A DNA stretch of 64,000 nt from Amoebophrya sp. A120 (Eukaryota; Sar; Dinophyceae; Syndiniales; Amoebophryaceae), in NCBI GenBank assembly GCA_905178155.1, contig CAJINV010000013.1:1546833-1610832 (forward strand). Direction: 5' to 3'. Position 1 is the first letter of the stretch. Each line of letters starts with the position of its first letter. This document shows positions 10,932 through 22,852 of the stretch, piece after piece. Both the position numbers and the translations under genes were made by a program. The notes under the pieces were generated by a model. That model was not told the origin of the DNA and ran no database searches. It was given only the letters and a program-made list of their open reading frames with translations.

Positions 10932-13900
10932 CTACAACACTTTTTTCTTTGCATAAGTGACTACGTTCATGTAGTTCGGAAACTCCTCAGCCCAGAAATA
11001 GGCGCCCTCGATCACAAACTTTTCGAACGGGTCGATCTTCGTGCCTGTCCTCTTTGTCATGCTGTTAGTGAGGTCGTTGATAATTTCATCTTCGTCGCCT
11101 TCACCACCACAGGAGCTGCTGATATTTTTACAACTACCTGCATCTTTATACAAACCACGTTCCATGTCGGCCACAACATCGTAGTGCCTCGAGGAGGACG
11201 TCGTTTTATTGTCGTCCAAAAATTGTGGTCTCTTATCGCGGAGGTAGATGTGGCAGTCCTCGAGGTAGTCGACCGAATCGATCCACCGGTCCGCGATGTC
11301 GGTCAGCCGCTCCACCATGTCGTCCTTCACGTCCTCCAGTTCGTTCTCGGGCATCGCCATGTCCTCGTACTTTTCCATGCCGACCGTGTCGAATCCCTTC
11401 CACTTGTTGCTCATGGACAGGAAATGCGCCACGTGCGTCTTGTTCAGTGTGATAATGTATCAAATATAAAAATGTCTGGGTCTGGAAGATTGCAACTTGT
11501 CATGCTAAATCTGCAGCATGCAAAAATCTGTGTTGCATGCTTACCAAAAGTCGCCCAATTTTGACCAAGTCGGGAGGTAGTTTCTCATGCAGGATAGGCA
11601 TTAGAAAGTTCTCGCAGAATCTGTCATGCTAGCTCCGGCATTCCAGACCTCATGAGTCATGGAAAAGCAGCATGACAAATCGCGCATTCTTCCAGACCCA
11701 GACATTTTTACACTTGATATAATGGATTCGTACGCGCAGATGTTCAGTTGGTGGGTGATCGTCGGTGTCGGTGACAAAGAAGTCGGTGGACAACGGCTAT
11801 GAAGTAGACCTTGGTGGTCCTTCTTGTTTTTGTTCGCCCCTGCAGCTTCGCCCTGCTCTATTTGAAGATGTCTTTGTTCATCATCAGGCCAGCACCGTGT
11901 TTGCCCTTGTTCCACCACCGGGGCGGGGGGCTCCGTGACCGACAGCGTGACGTGCGGAACGCCGCCGGTGAAGTAAAACACATCGCCCGGCTTGATCAGA
12001 CAGACCGCCGCGGCCTTCTGCAGCAAGGACAGTTCCAGGTCCGGCAGTTTCATCTTGATGTTGTTGACTTTTACTTGTTTTTCCGTTTGTTCTGTAGTGT
12101 TGGTCCGCTTGTCCTTCAGTTTTTTAGTACCTGCATCCTCTTCTGCTCCTTCGTCCATCACCCGTGGATCCTCTTGTTCGCCACAGCTTGATGTTCTTTC
12201 AACTTGTTCAACTACGGGGACCCGGGGTAGAAACAGGCAGTCGGACACCTTTGTCAGCAGCTCACTGGTGGTCTGCACCGGCCACGCGGCCAGCAGCTTG
12301 TAGCCGGTCCAGTTTTTGCCGATGTTCTGCCACAGAATCTGGTCGATGTGCAGCGCCTTGCCACTGCGGTCGCCGCCGAGAAACACACCCTCGTCGTACC
12401 GGTCCCAATACAGCGTGTAGTCGCCGTACTCCGCGCACACGTCGCGCATGTCCCGCTTCAGACTCGTGCGCACCTTCTCCTTCCGCTGCAGCGGGTGGTA
12501 GATCTCGTGGTTGTACCGCAACTCGGTCATGTACAACGTGTTCTCAATCTTCCCCGCAGGTTTTGCGGACGTCGGTGGCGACGTAGTAGACGTACTAGCA
12601 GTGCCAGCATCATGATCCGTACTAGTAGTTTTACTACTTTCTCGTTCTCGCTGCAGCAAACTTTCCAGTGCGGTAATCTGCGAACTCAGGTCCTTGGCCT
12701 TGCAGACCTCCTTCTGGTACAGAAGCTTGCATGAAGATGTTGATGAGGCACAATTAGAAGTAGAGGTAGCAGGAGCAGTAGTAGTTTTATCTGCCTGCAG
12801 TCCATCTGTGCTTCTGCTTTTCGGAAGCTGCAGGCTCTTGCACTGCTCTGGCGGGTCCTCCCGGTCGTGCTGGTAACTCTGACACGTCGTAGGTTCTGTC
12901 TCCGCCGGGCTCGCTTCCCCCTCAGTGGTGGAGGTCGGGGACGGAGCGATAAACGATCCCGCTGTGGCCGTGGTCGCGGCACACGAGTACAACAAGTTCT
13001 TCTCCGCGAAAACGTTTTTAGTACTCGCATCTGTTGTAGTTCCCTCCGTGGTTCCTTCGCCCCCTCTTGCAGGAGGAACTCCTCCTGCGTCAGCACCACC
13101 ATCATCCTCACAGACGGTGACTGGTTCTACTTTGACGTCCTTCTCCACCAGGTACTGCACGCGGGCCTTGTACTTTTCCTCCAACCCGCGCTTCCGAATC
13201 TCGAGCAGGAATTCGCGCACATTTCCCGCCTGCAGCAGGCACTCCGCGAGCTCGGGCTCGAAACAGTCCTTAATCTCCAGCTGCAGCTTCCGACAACCGT
13301 CGCCTGTGTTGAGCACGACCGAGGAGTTGGGTAAAGATGCAAATAGGATAAACCAAGTAGAAGTACACAACTAGACTGCATGATATAATGGAAGCAATAT
13401 CAAAAACTCTTCCACGTCGGGCATCTAATGATGAGCAAAACCAAAAAGTCCTTCGTTCGTAGTTCATGTGTAAATAGCGCAGAAAAACTTTAAATATAGC
13501 AATACGCAAAACGCAGACACCGTGCAGGAAGTCTCCGGTGAGCAAGTGGTCGATGAATTCCACGGGATCGTCAAAATAACGGGGTCTGTATTTTTCGAAC
13601 AATTCCAACGGCCATAGGGAGGCCAACCGCTCCTCTGTTTTTCCGGATTAGGATGAAAACATTTTGAAAGTAAAATTTCTTTTCATGCTTTTACCCGAGC
13701 CCGACTACGTGAAAAAACTAAAACAACCTAATCTGAAAACGTTAAGGTTAACAGCACGACAACATATTGTCGTGCTCGATTTAAGGTTTAAATGGAGTTT
13801 GATGTTTACTGCCGCACTATCTACAGCATCTCGTCTCTTCAAGGAAACTACAGTATCAACTCGTGAAGTAAGTACCCTGTTCGTTTGCAAATACGGAGTC

Positions 13901-14182
13901 CGTCCGCGGCGGCGCGGCGGGTGGAGCGCTAGCATCCCCCCCGGAAGCGGCTATCGATGATGCGGTCCTCCCATGCAAAGCTGCCATCGCTGACGCTCGA
14001 GAAGAAGATGGCGACGCCGAGGATGTTGGGGCGGAAATAGTACTTTTGTCGGCCAACACGTGGATTCCAGTCCCGGTGTCCACCTCCTCACCGATCAGCG
14101 CTGAAGCTCCTGTTCCTGCTCCTTCATCTCCTTCCAGTACCTCGGGTCTCATTTCCAGTGTCGAGCAGGAAGTACCGGCCAT
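10932..14182 (-). CDS. JmjC-domain protein (Fe(II)/2-oxoglutarate dioxygenase family)
   Basis: Four exons: 14182-13876, 13634-13521, 13303-11725 and 11457-10932, about 830 residues. The first two introns are GT-AG and agree in phase, giving EQEERLASLWPLELF and FLHGDGCRKLQLEI. The third is an introner joined in frame (AYESIITLNK). The catalytic fold shows in exon 3: HIDQ carries the HxD iron ligands, NWTGYKLLAAWP matches the tryptophan/lysine strand, and PGDVFYFTGGVPHVTLSV carries the distal His ligand. JmjC enzymes hydroxylate proteins or demethylate histones; the substrate here cannot be told. Ser/Thr-rich inserts separate the conserved blocks. There is no PHD or other reader domain. Exon 1 is low-complexity and its start is the least certain part. 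Confidence 0.7.
11458..11718 (-). mobile_element. Introner, family F1
   Basis: Left end tatcaaatataaaaatgtct region, right end cccagacatttttacacttg then at. A 6-bp flanking repeat ataatg occurs at 11452-11457 and 11719-11724. Inserted near the 3' end of the JmjC coding region. Confidence 0.85.
13753..13776. repeat. Perfect hairpin, 10-bp arms
   Basis: agcacgacaa / ttgtcgtgct around a 4-base loop, inside the first intron of the JmjC gene. No function is evident. Confidence 0.6.
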
Positions 14183-15260
14183 CTTTGGGGTACGAAATCT
14201 GCTGGGACGTAGGTCTTGTAGTTCTAGCTACAAATGGCGGAGGTCCTAATTACTTTAGTACGTTGCTGGTCGTCTCAAACTTGTGGAATTATATCTTACT
14301 GCAAGGCGACCTAAAATGTTCTTCAATTTAGCTGTCGATCACACTCGCCCGCAATGAAGGCACAAATGAAAATCAGCGGGACCGTAAGACATGGATGAAG
14401 AGCGGGTGATACAGACATGAACATATCCATGAAGATGAGCCGCAGGCACCTGTTTCAATATCAATTCTTTGGTAACTTGTTTTACTCTTCAACTTCAAAC
14501 AGAAATTGAAAGCTGCTTTGCCAGTGCTTGATCCCGGTTCTTTTTGCGATCGCCCAACCATCAAAACGAGCACCATGATAGAACATGTACATGCCATGGG
14601 AAAACAACTTCTACAACAACTACAACACTGAGTCATATTTATAACTTCTCCTCGTCTTGGACTGGCTGCATCCAGCCTCGTGGCATCAAACACATTTCTG
14701 GAATAAGACACGAACTACTTTGTCGATATCGGATTTTTCGTCTTCATTTTTTTGTACATCGATCTCGCGTTCTTGATTTCGAAAGAATTTTAATTTTCTC
14801 CCATGCATGGAAAGAAAACAAGATGCAAAAATTTATAATTAATAGAATAAATCAGGCATCTCTAGTTTGTCCCGTTTGTGAAAAGCCTTTCTTGTTTATC
14901 TTGTACAGAGGGACCAGCTTGTCATGATGGCTTGGCTTAATGCACATTAATTTTGATTTATGTTGAAGTTTATCATTTACCCGCTGCAGTATGCAGATTC
15001 TTTGTCGTCTCTCTGGCTGCTTGATGCTTGTGGTACAACATGATCGGGCAAGAAAAAACAACAAGAGTATTTTGTCTGGTGTGGACCACAGTGGTTTTTC
15101 AATTTACATTATGTCTTTGGTTTTTCAATCATACGTGTTCATCTAAGATCGATTATACAGTTTTCTCCAACATATTAAGTATGTTCTGACAAGGCACGAA
15201 AGCTACAACCCTTTGCCCTCCAGTCCCTCCCTCCTCGTTCTTGTGCGTGCCGTCACAAGT
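14183..15260. other. Intergenic, AT-rich
   Basis: No convincing coding sequence. Short ORFs on both strands have no recognisable protein. It separates the JmjC gene from the tandem paralogue cluster. Confidence 0.45.
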
Positions 15261-15572
15261 TCACTGATCCTCGCTTCCCTGTTCCGCCGGACCGACCGAC
15301 AACGCCGCATGATTCGCCGTGGATTCCTCCTGATTCGCGTCCGTCCTGGCCCCGTCGTTCACCACGATTTTTCCGTCCGTGTCCTCGTGGTATTCCTGGT
15401 CGTCACTGCCCATGCCGCCGGCTTGCTCGTCCAGAGTCATGACATGTCTCTCCCCCGGCGCAGACAGCTGCAGCTTTGATGTGAGCCCCTCGGCACGACC
15501 TGACAGATGCACATAATTTTCTTGCCGAATCCGCATGCCCATGCGTGCCGTCAGCACAGCCGACACTGACAC
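15261..15572 (-). pseudogene. Paralogue C fragment: truncated copy of the 18.5-21.3 kb gene family
   Basis: The 103-codon reading frame contains RQENYVHLSGRAEGLTSK, LQLSAPGERHVMTL and GGMGSDD, nearly identical to the N-terminal part of paralogue B (RQKKYVHLSGRAE, LQLSAPGERQIMTL, GGMGSDD). After GGMGSDD the sequence diverges and stops, so the Cys-rich and coiled parts of B are missing. At its 5' side homology to B breaks off at about 15572, where a repeat array begins, and resumes about 2.8 kb away near 18390. I read it as a broken copy. Whether a short protein is still made is unknown. Confidence 0.65.
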
Positions 15573-18390
15573 TGTTCAAACTTTCCAAAGCTGTCGCGAT
15601 TTGCGAGACCGCTCACCGCCCAACGGCCAACGGCAGCCGGCCAAATCGCAAACGGCCAACGGCCAAATCGCACGCGGCCAATGGCCAACGGCCAACGGCC
15701 AAATCGCAAACGGCCAACGGCCAAGGGCCAACGGCCAAATCGCAAACGGCCAACGGCCAACGGCCAAATCGCAAACGGCCAAATCGCAAACGGCCAACGG
15801 CCAACGGTTAACGGCCAAATCGCAAACGGCCAACGGTTAACGGCCAAATCGCAAACGGCCAACGGCCAACGGTTAACGGCCAAATCGCAAACGGCCAACG
15901 GTTAACGGCCAAATCGCAAACGGCCAACGGTTAACGGCCAAATCGCAAACGGCCAACGGCCAAATCGCAAACGGCCAACGGCCAAATCGCAAACGGCCAA
16001 CGGCCAGCGGTCATATCGCAAACGGCCAGCGGCCAGGCCGCAACTCGCAAAATAGTTTGCAACGCGACGCCAAGTATTCTGTAGCTTCAAAGATTTTGCG
16101 ACAGACTCAAAATAATTCGCGAGTCCAAATATTTTGCAACGCAAAAAGTGTCTCAATGAGCTGCGCGCGTTAAAACTTTGCGACGGGGAGGAAAATCGCC
16201 CACGCCGGCAATTTTTTGAAAGTTTTGAAACTTTCCAAAGCTGTCGCGATTTGCGAAATCGCTCACCGCCCAACGGCCAACGGCAACCGGCCAAATCGCA
16301 AACGGCCAACGGCCAAATCGCACACGGCCAATGGCCAACGGCCAACGGCCAAATCGCAAACGGCCAATGGCCAGCGGCCAAATCACAAACGGCCGCCGCT
16401 TAGCGGCCAAATCGCAAACGGCCAACGGTTAACGGCCACCGGCCAAATCGCAAACGGCCAGCGGTCAAATCGCAAACGGCCAGCGGCCAAGCCGCAACTC
16501 GCGAAATATTTTGCAACTCCAAACATTCTGTAGCTCCAGAGATTTTGCGACAGAAAAAAAATACTCCGCAAGTCCAAACATTTTGCACAGCACAACACTT
16601 CTCAACCCAAAACATTTCGCGACTCCAGAGATTCTGTAGCTTCAAAGATTTTGCGACTCAGAATATTTCGCAAGTCCAAATATTTTGCAACGCAAAACAT
16701 TTCTCAACCCAAAACATTTCGCAACTCCAAACATTTTGCAAGTTCAAATATTCTATCGCCAACGGGAAACGGCCAACGGGAAGCGGCCAACGGGAAGCGG
16801 CCAACTGGAAACGGCCAACGGGAACCGGCCAACGGGAACCGGCCAACGGGAAACGGCCAACGGGAAACGAAACGGCCAACGGGAAACGGCCAACGGGAAA
16901 CGTACGGCCAACGGGAAACGTACGGCCAACGGGAAACGGCCAACGGGAAACGGCCAGCGGGAAACGGCCAGCGGGAAACGGCCAACGGGAAACGTGTCGC
17001 AAAGGAAGCGAAATACTTTGCGGCGCAAAATATTTCGCAACGCAAAACATTTCACAACTCGAAAAATTTCCCAACGAAAAATATTTTGCCAGCCAAAAAC
17101 CTCGCAAGCCGGAAAATTTTGCAACTCGAAATATTTCGCAAGCCCAAAAATTTTGCGCGTCGAAATATTTTGCACGCCCGAAAATTTTGCAAGCCCAAAA
17201 ATAAACTTCGCAAGCCCAAAAATAAACTTCGCAACAACCTTCCAACCAAACCGCCTCTCCCATTTTTGCAGCTTTGAAGGCGGGGGGCACGGGGGGAGCG
17301 GGGAACACGGGGAAAACGGGAAGCACGGGGAAGACTGGAAACACAGGAAAAGCGCGCGGGAAGCCCGGGGGAAGCGGATGGAAAGCACGGGGAAGGCGGG
17401 AAGCGCGGCGAAAGCGGCCGGGAAGCACGGGGAAGGTGGGGAGCATGGGGAAAGCGGAAAGCACGGGGAAAGCGGGAAGCACGGGGAAAGCGGGAAGCAC
17501 GGGGAAAGCGGGAAGCACGGGGAAAGCGGGAAGCACGGGGAAAGCGGGAGGCACGGGGGGCGGGGCCGCGGAGCATCGGCCCAAGGGGACAGCCGCCCGC
17601 GCCCCAGCACCAGGCCCACACGCGAGCAGCTGCCCACCACCCTCCCCCGGCGCCCCCCCTCTGCTCACGAGGAGACTGGGAGAGGGCGCCACCGTCCGCC
17701 TCTCTGCCTGCCCGCCTCTCTTGGATGGAGGCTCGCTCGCTCGCTGCGCGCGAGGGGAGGCGGGGGCGGAACAGATTGCGCGCAAGCTAGCGCGTGGGGC
17801 GCCGTTGTTGCCCAGGGGTGCGGGGGGGGGGCGGTGGGCCCCTACGCCTGGAAAGCAATGAATGCCCTGCCCCGGCGCCCGTCCTCGCTGACTCTACCCA
17901 AGCGCGCAACAGGGGCCCCAACAAGCACCGGCCCTGCAAGACCGCGCGCGGGAGAAGGGCGGGGGGGGCACCAACGCGCAAAGGAGCAGGGCGCACCGGC
18001 AGGCGTCACAGACGGGCCACAAAGCAGACGCGCGGGCGGGGCGTGACGCGCCAGAGCCGCGCATGGCGCGGGCTGTGCTCCTGCCTCCTACCTTCCCCCG
18101 CCCACTGGCGCCCGCCCGCTGCCGCGCTTTGCGTTGTTGTGCCTAGGGCTTGCCGTCAGAAACGCGGGCCCAATACGGGCGGGGCCCTCGCACTCACACA
18201 ACGACGGAGACCACGGGCGCGATGGCGCACCGCCTTCGTTCTTACTTTGAACACGAAGCGGCGCAGAGGCTTGGCCCCGCCCTGCATCAAAATTTTTTCC
18301 CCTTGCCCCCCCTCTGGCGTTTTTCTTTCCCCCCTTTCAACTCGTTCACCCTCCCACTGCGCGACATAAGCTGCGGCCTTGTAAGACATG
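15573..18390. repeat. Composite satellite-like repeat block, 2.8 kb
   Basis: At least four simple units occur in turn. 15613-16040 and 16262-16495: mixtures of cggccaa and atcgcaaa words. About 16040-16145, 16500-16760 and 17010-17240: AT-richer ttttgcaa/ctccaaaca words. 16757-17000: 14-bp unit cggccaacgggaaa. 17280-17570: 18-bp unit agcacggggaaagcggga. From 17570 to 18350 the DNA is very GC-rich and not clearly repeated. A leader of about 110 bp at 15573 recurs at 16229, so there is higher-order duplication. Long ORFs on both strands (up to about 450 codons) follow from the lack of stops in the units and are not credible genes. Confidence 0.85.
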
Positions 18391-18506
18391 TTGGTGCTCA
18401 GCACTCCTTTACAGTCGACAATAACCGTCGTGCACGACGCAACTACGCACTGGTGATACCCTGTACAGCACGACCACAATCATCGAAACAAAAAGCTGTG
18501 CCAGAT

Positions 18507-20002
18507 TTACAATCTACCTATACCTGGAGACACCGGTCCCGCCCCGCTGATCGATAGAAACGAGAGGAATTGCTCTTCGTGCACCGGCGCGTTGGTATAG
18601 CCGCGTGGAGGAGCCACGGCGATTTCGCCCGAAGCAAGTAGCACATCAGAGGACTGGTGGACGCGACCGGACTTTCCACCACGATGCAGATGGAGTTGAC
18701 TGGCAGCCTTCGCGTCCCCCGCGTCCGGACGATTCTCTGCAGTCGTTGCGTCCGATGTTGAAACACCTTCCCCAAGAAAGCTGCTGCTGCTGCTGGACAC
18801 TCGGTATACACCAGGCACCCCTTTCTTGATTCGGTCGGCGTCAATATCGGCTTGCTTTGCTCGAATATCCTCAGCATCAAGACTTTGACGCACCGCGGTA
18901 ACCCCCTCAGTAGCAATCCGTTGATGCAGCGCGGTCCTCCTTCGCTCCTCGTCTTGACGCCTTTCTTGCAGAGCGGCGTACTGCGGACTTTGCTGATATT
19001 CTTGAACAAGAGTCGCAATTTCGTTTTGGAACGACGCTTGGCTGACCGCAATCGGACAGCCATTAAAAGGGTTCCAGGACTTCGGTGTGCGCGTGCACCG
19101 CGAAAACTCAGAAAGCCCCAGTGTCTCTATGTATGGGAGTGTCAGGATTGAAATCGTCAAAGTTGAAATATTTTGTCTTCATGCTAAACCGACCGAAACC
19201 ACTACACAAATAATCGTTTGTCATGCATAAAACGCAGCCCACAAAGTGCCTGTCTTGCAGAGTAGACAAGTGAGGCAGATTGCGAAAAGCCTGCTGAGGA
19301 GCAGTAGAAATAGAGCTGCTAAAGTAGCACGACAAAAGGCGTCTTCCTTACCCAAACAGCATGACAAACTGGATTTCGGCTCTGCCCAAATTTGTCAGGC
19401 GCCACTTGGAAACTGGGTTACAACTGGCATCCATTTTATGCCATGCCAAATCATTTCAATTTTGTAGATTTCAAACCTGACGCTTCCATACTCTCCCTCC
19501 AAAACGTACAGCATTCACTGCTCGCTGGCCTGGCGTAGTCGCCATTGTAGTGGCAGCCACCTTGGTCGCGAGGCAAGCCGTACCTTTCGTAGCTTAGGTG
19601 AGCGCAGGTAAAAAAGACTCCTGGTCCTCCTCCTTCATACGTCTGCATCAAGCCGGAGGTGCTGCTCACGTCGGCGCTAGACTGGATGGGTATCGCGTCG
19701 ACAACAGGCAACCGGTCATCTGGTTCGACCTCCGCGACGTCGGTCTCCTCCGTTTCCTCCACCAGCTCCGCGGTGTCCAGAACGTCCACGTCCAGATCGT
19801 CACTGCCCATGCCGCCGGCTAGGCCGTTGAGAGTCATGATCTGCCTCTCCCCCGGCGCAGACAGTTGCAGCTTGGATGTGAGCCCCTCGGCCTCGGCACG
19901 ACCTGAAAGGTGCACATACTTTTTTTGCCGCATGCGCATGCCTATGCGTGCTATTAGCACAACCGACACTGTTATCTCAATACTCCTGCTGGTGGTCAGC
20001 AC
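18507..20002 (-). CDS. Paralogue B: Cys-containing hypothetical protein
   Basis: Two exons (20002-19491 and 19131-18507) around an F2 introner, joined as CCTFWRETLGLSEFSRC. About 375 residues. The family is not recognised. Order: short hydrophobic N-terminus (VSVVLIARIGM, a weak signal peptide), LSAPGER segment, acidic LDVDVLDTAELVEE segment, a Cys-rich core (FFTC, GGCHYNGDY, SSECC, SRC, NGC), then a coiled-coil-like Gln/Arg/Glu segment (ALQERRQDEERRRTALHQR) and a C-terminal LSISGAG block. Paralogue A next door shares the acidic block, the Cys core and LSISGAG, but has a different middle. The copies, including 3' flanks, look like products of tandem duplication. Confidence 0.65.
19132..19490 (-). 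mobile_element. Introner, family F2, in paralogue B only
   Basis: Ends tatgggagtgtcaggattga and tttcaaacctgacgcttcca then ta. The short flanking repeat is about 3 bp (ctc). The in-frame join WRETLGLS aligns with the uninterrupted VEPKDVYS region of paralogue A. Confidence 0.85.
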
Positions 20003-20043
20003 TCCTTTTCAGTCGAAAATAATCATCGTGCACGACGCAAGAA

Positions 20044-21345
20044 CTAGGCACTGGTGATACCCTGTACAGGAAGAGCAGCAGCAGCAACACGATCATCGAA
20101 ACAAGAAAAACAGACTGTGCCAGATTTACAACCTATACCTGCAGACACCGTTCCCGCCCCGCTGATCGATAGCAACGAGAAGTGTCCCCCGGATGTCGCG
20201 TCGTGGACCGCAGCGCCAGTGTCGCTGGCTGGAGCCGCCGCCTCGGCGTCGCCAAATGTTGCAGCAGATGCGAGGCTCTTGAAGCCATCCTCGGTACGCC
20301 CGGAAATGTCGCCACGGCTAAGTAGTTGCTGCCCAGTAGATCCCGTCGCGTCTGTGGCTGCAACCTGTGGTGCGGCATCGCCGTCCACGAGAAAACTGCT
20401 CTGTGCGCCCCCACGGAGCCGGGGCGGGTTGGCACGGGGGGGGGGATTGGCACGGGGCTCTTGGACGAGGCCGTCACCACGTCGAGACGGCGCCCTCGCT
20501 TGCATTTCCTCGAAGTCGAACAAGACCCCTTGTTGTAAATCTTCCTGCGATCCATCCGGCGCGACGGGACGTCCCAGAACTAGGTCCTCCTGGTGTGTGC
20601 CAGCGAAGCAGCCATCCCTTACTGTACAGTACGTGGCTACTCGGCGTATTGGTCGTCTTTGCAGGCCTCGCCGTTGTGCGTCGGCCACCGCTGCATTCAG
20701 AACGTCTGCGGAGTCCAGCGTGTAATCTGAGCCGCCGTCAACTATCGAGTACTGCCATCGGAAATCACGGAAGTCTGTAACTGGGATCGGACAGTGGCGC
20801 AAAACTTGCCACGTCGACGGCGCCCTCTTGCAGGTTGGTTTCGAGTACACATCTTTCGGCTCCACCACTACACAACACTGCGCGCTCGCCATCCTCTGCA
20901 GGTTGCCTTCGTAGTAACAACCGCCGTCGGGTTTTCCAAATTTCATGTACCAACAGGTAAACAAAAATTTCGGTTCAGTGGTCTGCATCAAGCCGGAGGA
21001 CGCGTCGGCGCTAGGCTGGACCACGTTCTTCGTGACGACATCAACAGGCAGCCGCTCATCTCGCTCGACTTCGATCTCCGCGCCGTCAAGAAAGTCCGTT
21101 CCTTCCATTTCCTCCACCAGCTCCGCGGTGTCCAGAACGTCCACGTCCAGACTCGTCGGCTCCTGCTTGGCGGTGTTGACTCGTCCCAGCGACCGCGGAG
21201 GGAGCTGCCCATGCGCAGCCGCACGTGTAGGCGAGTGCTCGCCCTGTTGTACCGCCCGCACCGCCTTTGGTTCTCCCGCTGCGACTTGGTGGTCTTCACC
21301 GGCTTCGTTTCGGGTCGTCGGACCAGTTTGTGCGGAAGCGAACAC
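20044..21345 (-). CDS. Paralogue A: Cys-containing hypothetical protein
   Basis: One long exon of about 430 codons with a stop at 20044. No ATG fits its 5' end. The frame opens after a likely acceptor (TTTTCAG) near 21360 and starts with a hydrophobic run (GFLFVFASAQTG), so a short first exon upstream probably completes a signal peptide. Shared with paralogue B: LDVDVLDTAELVEE, RLPV, a SADxSSGLMQT block, and the core FTCWYM / GGCYYEGN / SAQCC / PTCKRAP / HCPI, ending in LSISGAGTVSAGIG. The Cys spacing is conserved between copies, which argues for a disulphide-bonded extracellular or lumenal domain (inference). The middle (LQRRPIRRVATYCTVRDGC, then Pro/Arg-rich) is specific to A. No introner is present. 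Confidence 0.65.
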   Translation of the reverse strand: MFASAQTGPTTRNEAGEDHQVAAGEPKAVRAVQQGEHSPTRAAAHGQLPPRSLGRVNTAKQEPTSLDVDVLDTAELVEEMEGTDFLDGAEIEVERDERLPVDVVTKNVVQPSADASSGLMQTTEPKFLFTCWYMKFGKPDGGCYYEGNLQRMASAQCCVVVEPKDVYSKPTCKRAPSTWQVLRHCPIPVTDFRDFRWQYSIVDGGSDYTLDSADVLNAAVADAQRRGLQRRPIRRVATYCTVRDGCFAGTHQEDLVLGRPVAPDGSQEDLQQGVLFDFEEMQARAPSRRGDGLVQEPRANPPPRANPPRLRGGAQSSFLVDGDAAPQVAATDATGSTGQQLLSRGDISGRTEDGFKSLASAATFGDAEAAAPASDTGAAVHDATSGGHFSLLSISGAGTVSAGIGCKSGTVCFSCFDDRVAAAALPVQGITSA

Positions 21346-22852
21346 GAAGAGAAAACCTGAAAATTTTCGTCAGGGTGGAAACCTCGCTTGTATATGTATT
21401 CGCGCAGTTGTATTTTGTTTCTGCATCACATGTCCAGCAAAAGTTAAAATATATCCAAAGCATCATCCTGCATGGACCGACAAACATCAAGATAGGCAAC
21501 CACCACACGAACTAACTACCTATGGCGCAACACGGATTTTGCACGGCCAATCCGGTCCAGGTGGAGATCGGTGCAAGAATTGTGACAAATGGCTTCCAGG
21601 AAAACAGCATCTTTAGCAAGCCGGTGGGGTACTTGCGAAGCAATGTGGAACCTTCTTCACAGAGACGAAGGCGAAATTGCACGTCGTCGAAGGATTCTTT
21701 GTCTTTCGAACAAGTCCGGACCTGCTCAAGCCTACTTCAGATTGTAAGTGCGCCCACCGAGGACGAGAATTTCTCAGCGAAATAAGCTTGACTGGTGATG
21801 AGAATGCTCAAAATCCTCCGTGCAGCAGGAGAAGGAGCAGTGTAGGCAGTGGCAGAGTGATTTTCGTTCGCAAGATCTATGCACTGTTTCAGATTGATTT
21901 GTTCCTATTTTTATCAAATTAGACGAATCTACTTATGATATGAAACGGTGTTCGCCTCACGCAGAAAAAAAAATGAATCTCCATCGCTTCCTAAAAGGGT
22001 AGTTGGTGGGGTAACCGATTTCCATTCTCAACAATGATTTTCTCAACAATGATTTTTTCATTTCAAAGTAGAAGTACGTGTACATACTTGGTTAAATAAT
22101 GTATTTTGTTCCGCTCTGTGTCTATTTGGGTTCGGCGATGTTGAAGACGACCCGAACGCGAAATCATACGACAACTAAGCAAGGAAACAACGCGGCCCAA
22201 AGCCCAGTTTGGTTTCCGCAGCTTCTACAAGAATAGAAAAGCGAAATAAACGATATCTTCATGACGTTTGCTCCCTTACGACCGCACGAGGTGAAAGAGA
22301 CGGAACTACCGAGGCAGACGACATCGACGAGACAAAAGACGGTGCGCATCATCGACCACATAACATTCTATCCGGCACAGGGGGTACTACTTGACGACGT
22401 ACTGACTCGATGATGCCACGCGGGACTCTTTTTCTGATGTTTTCTTTTACGCGTCTAATTACACCAGCAAATGCAAAAGCCTTCTAAAATAACACTACAG
22501 CAAAATTTTTGAGTCAGGTTCAGCAAGCGACGCACCTTCAGGAAAGGACGGAAAAATATTCAGGATGTGAACCTTCTTGTACGTAGTTCTGCGAATTTTC
22601 AAGCACAACTCCATCGTGATTTCTTGTACTTCGCACTGATTTCATCCCTTTTTCACGAGAACCTTCAGTCATAACGAGAAAGAACGCACTCATAGCTGTC
22701 TTGAGGACCAGCACCACACGTATCTCACAGCCGAGTCAGTGCCTGCTCTGGCTTCAGCTTCACAAATAAGAACCCGAATCTTCACATAAAAACTAGTAAG
22801 TAGAACAAGGCACGAATCACAAAACCGTATATATATTTTCTGCTGAGAATCT
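21346..22852. other. Intergenic, with one unsupported plus-strand ORF
   Basis: A plus-strand ORF at 21522-21785 (87 codons, MAQHGFCTANPVQVEIG) has no recognisable domain and could be chance. The rest is AT-rich. A possible first exon of paralogue A (MFVGPCRMMLWIYFNFCW, minus strand near 21450-21510) is only a suggestion. Confidence 0.35.

Noticed and set aside
9904-11457. Single gene joining the JmjC 3' exon to the 9904-10815 frame
   Set aside because: The JmjC frame ends in a stop, and no donor in a compatible phase links the two, so they are annotated separately.
16685-18046. Plus-strand open frame of about 450 codons, and minus-strand frames of up to 375 codons in the same place
   Set aside because: They arise from stop-free tandem units; both strands and several frames are open, and no protein-like composition or homology is seen.
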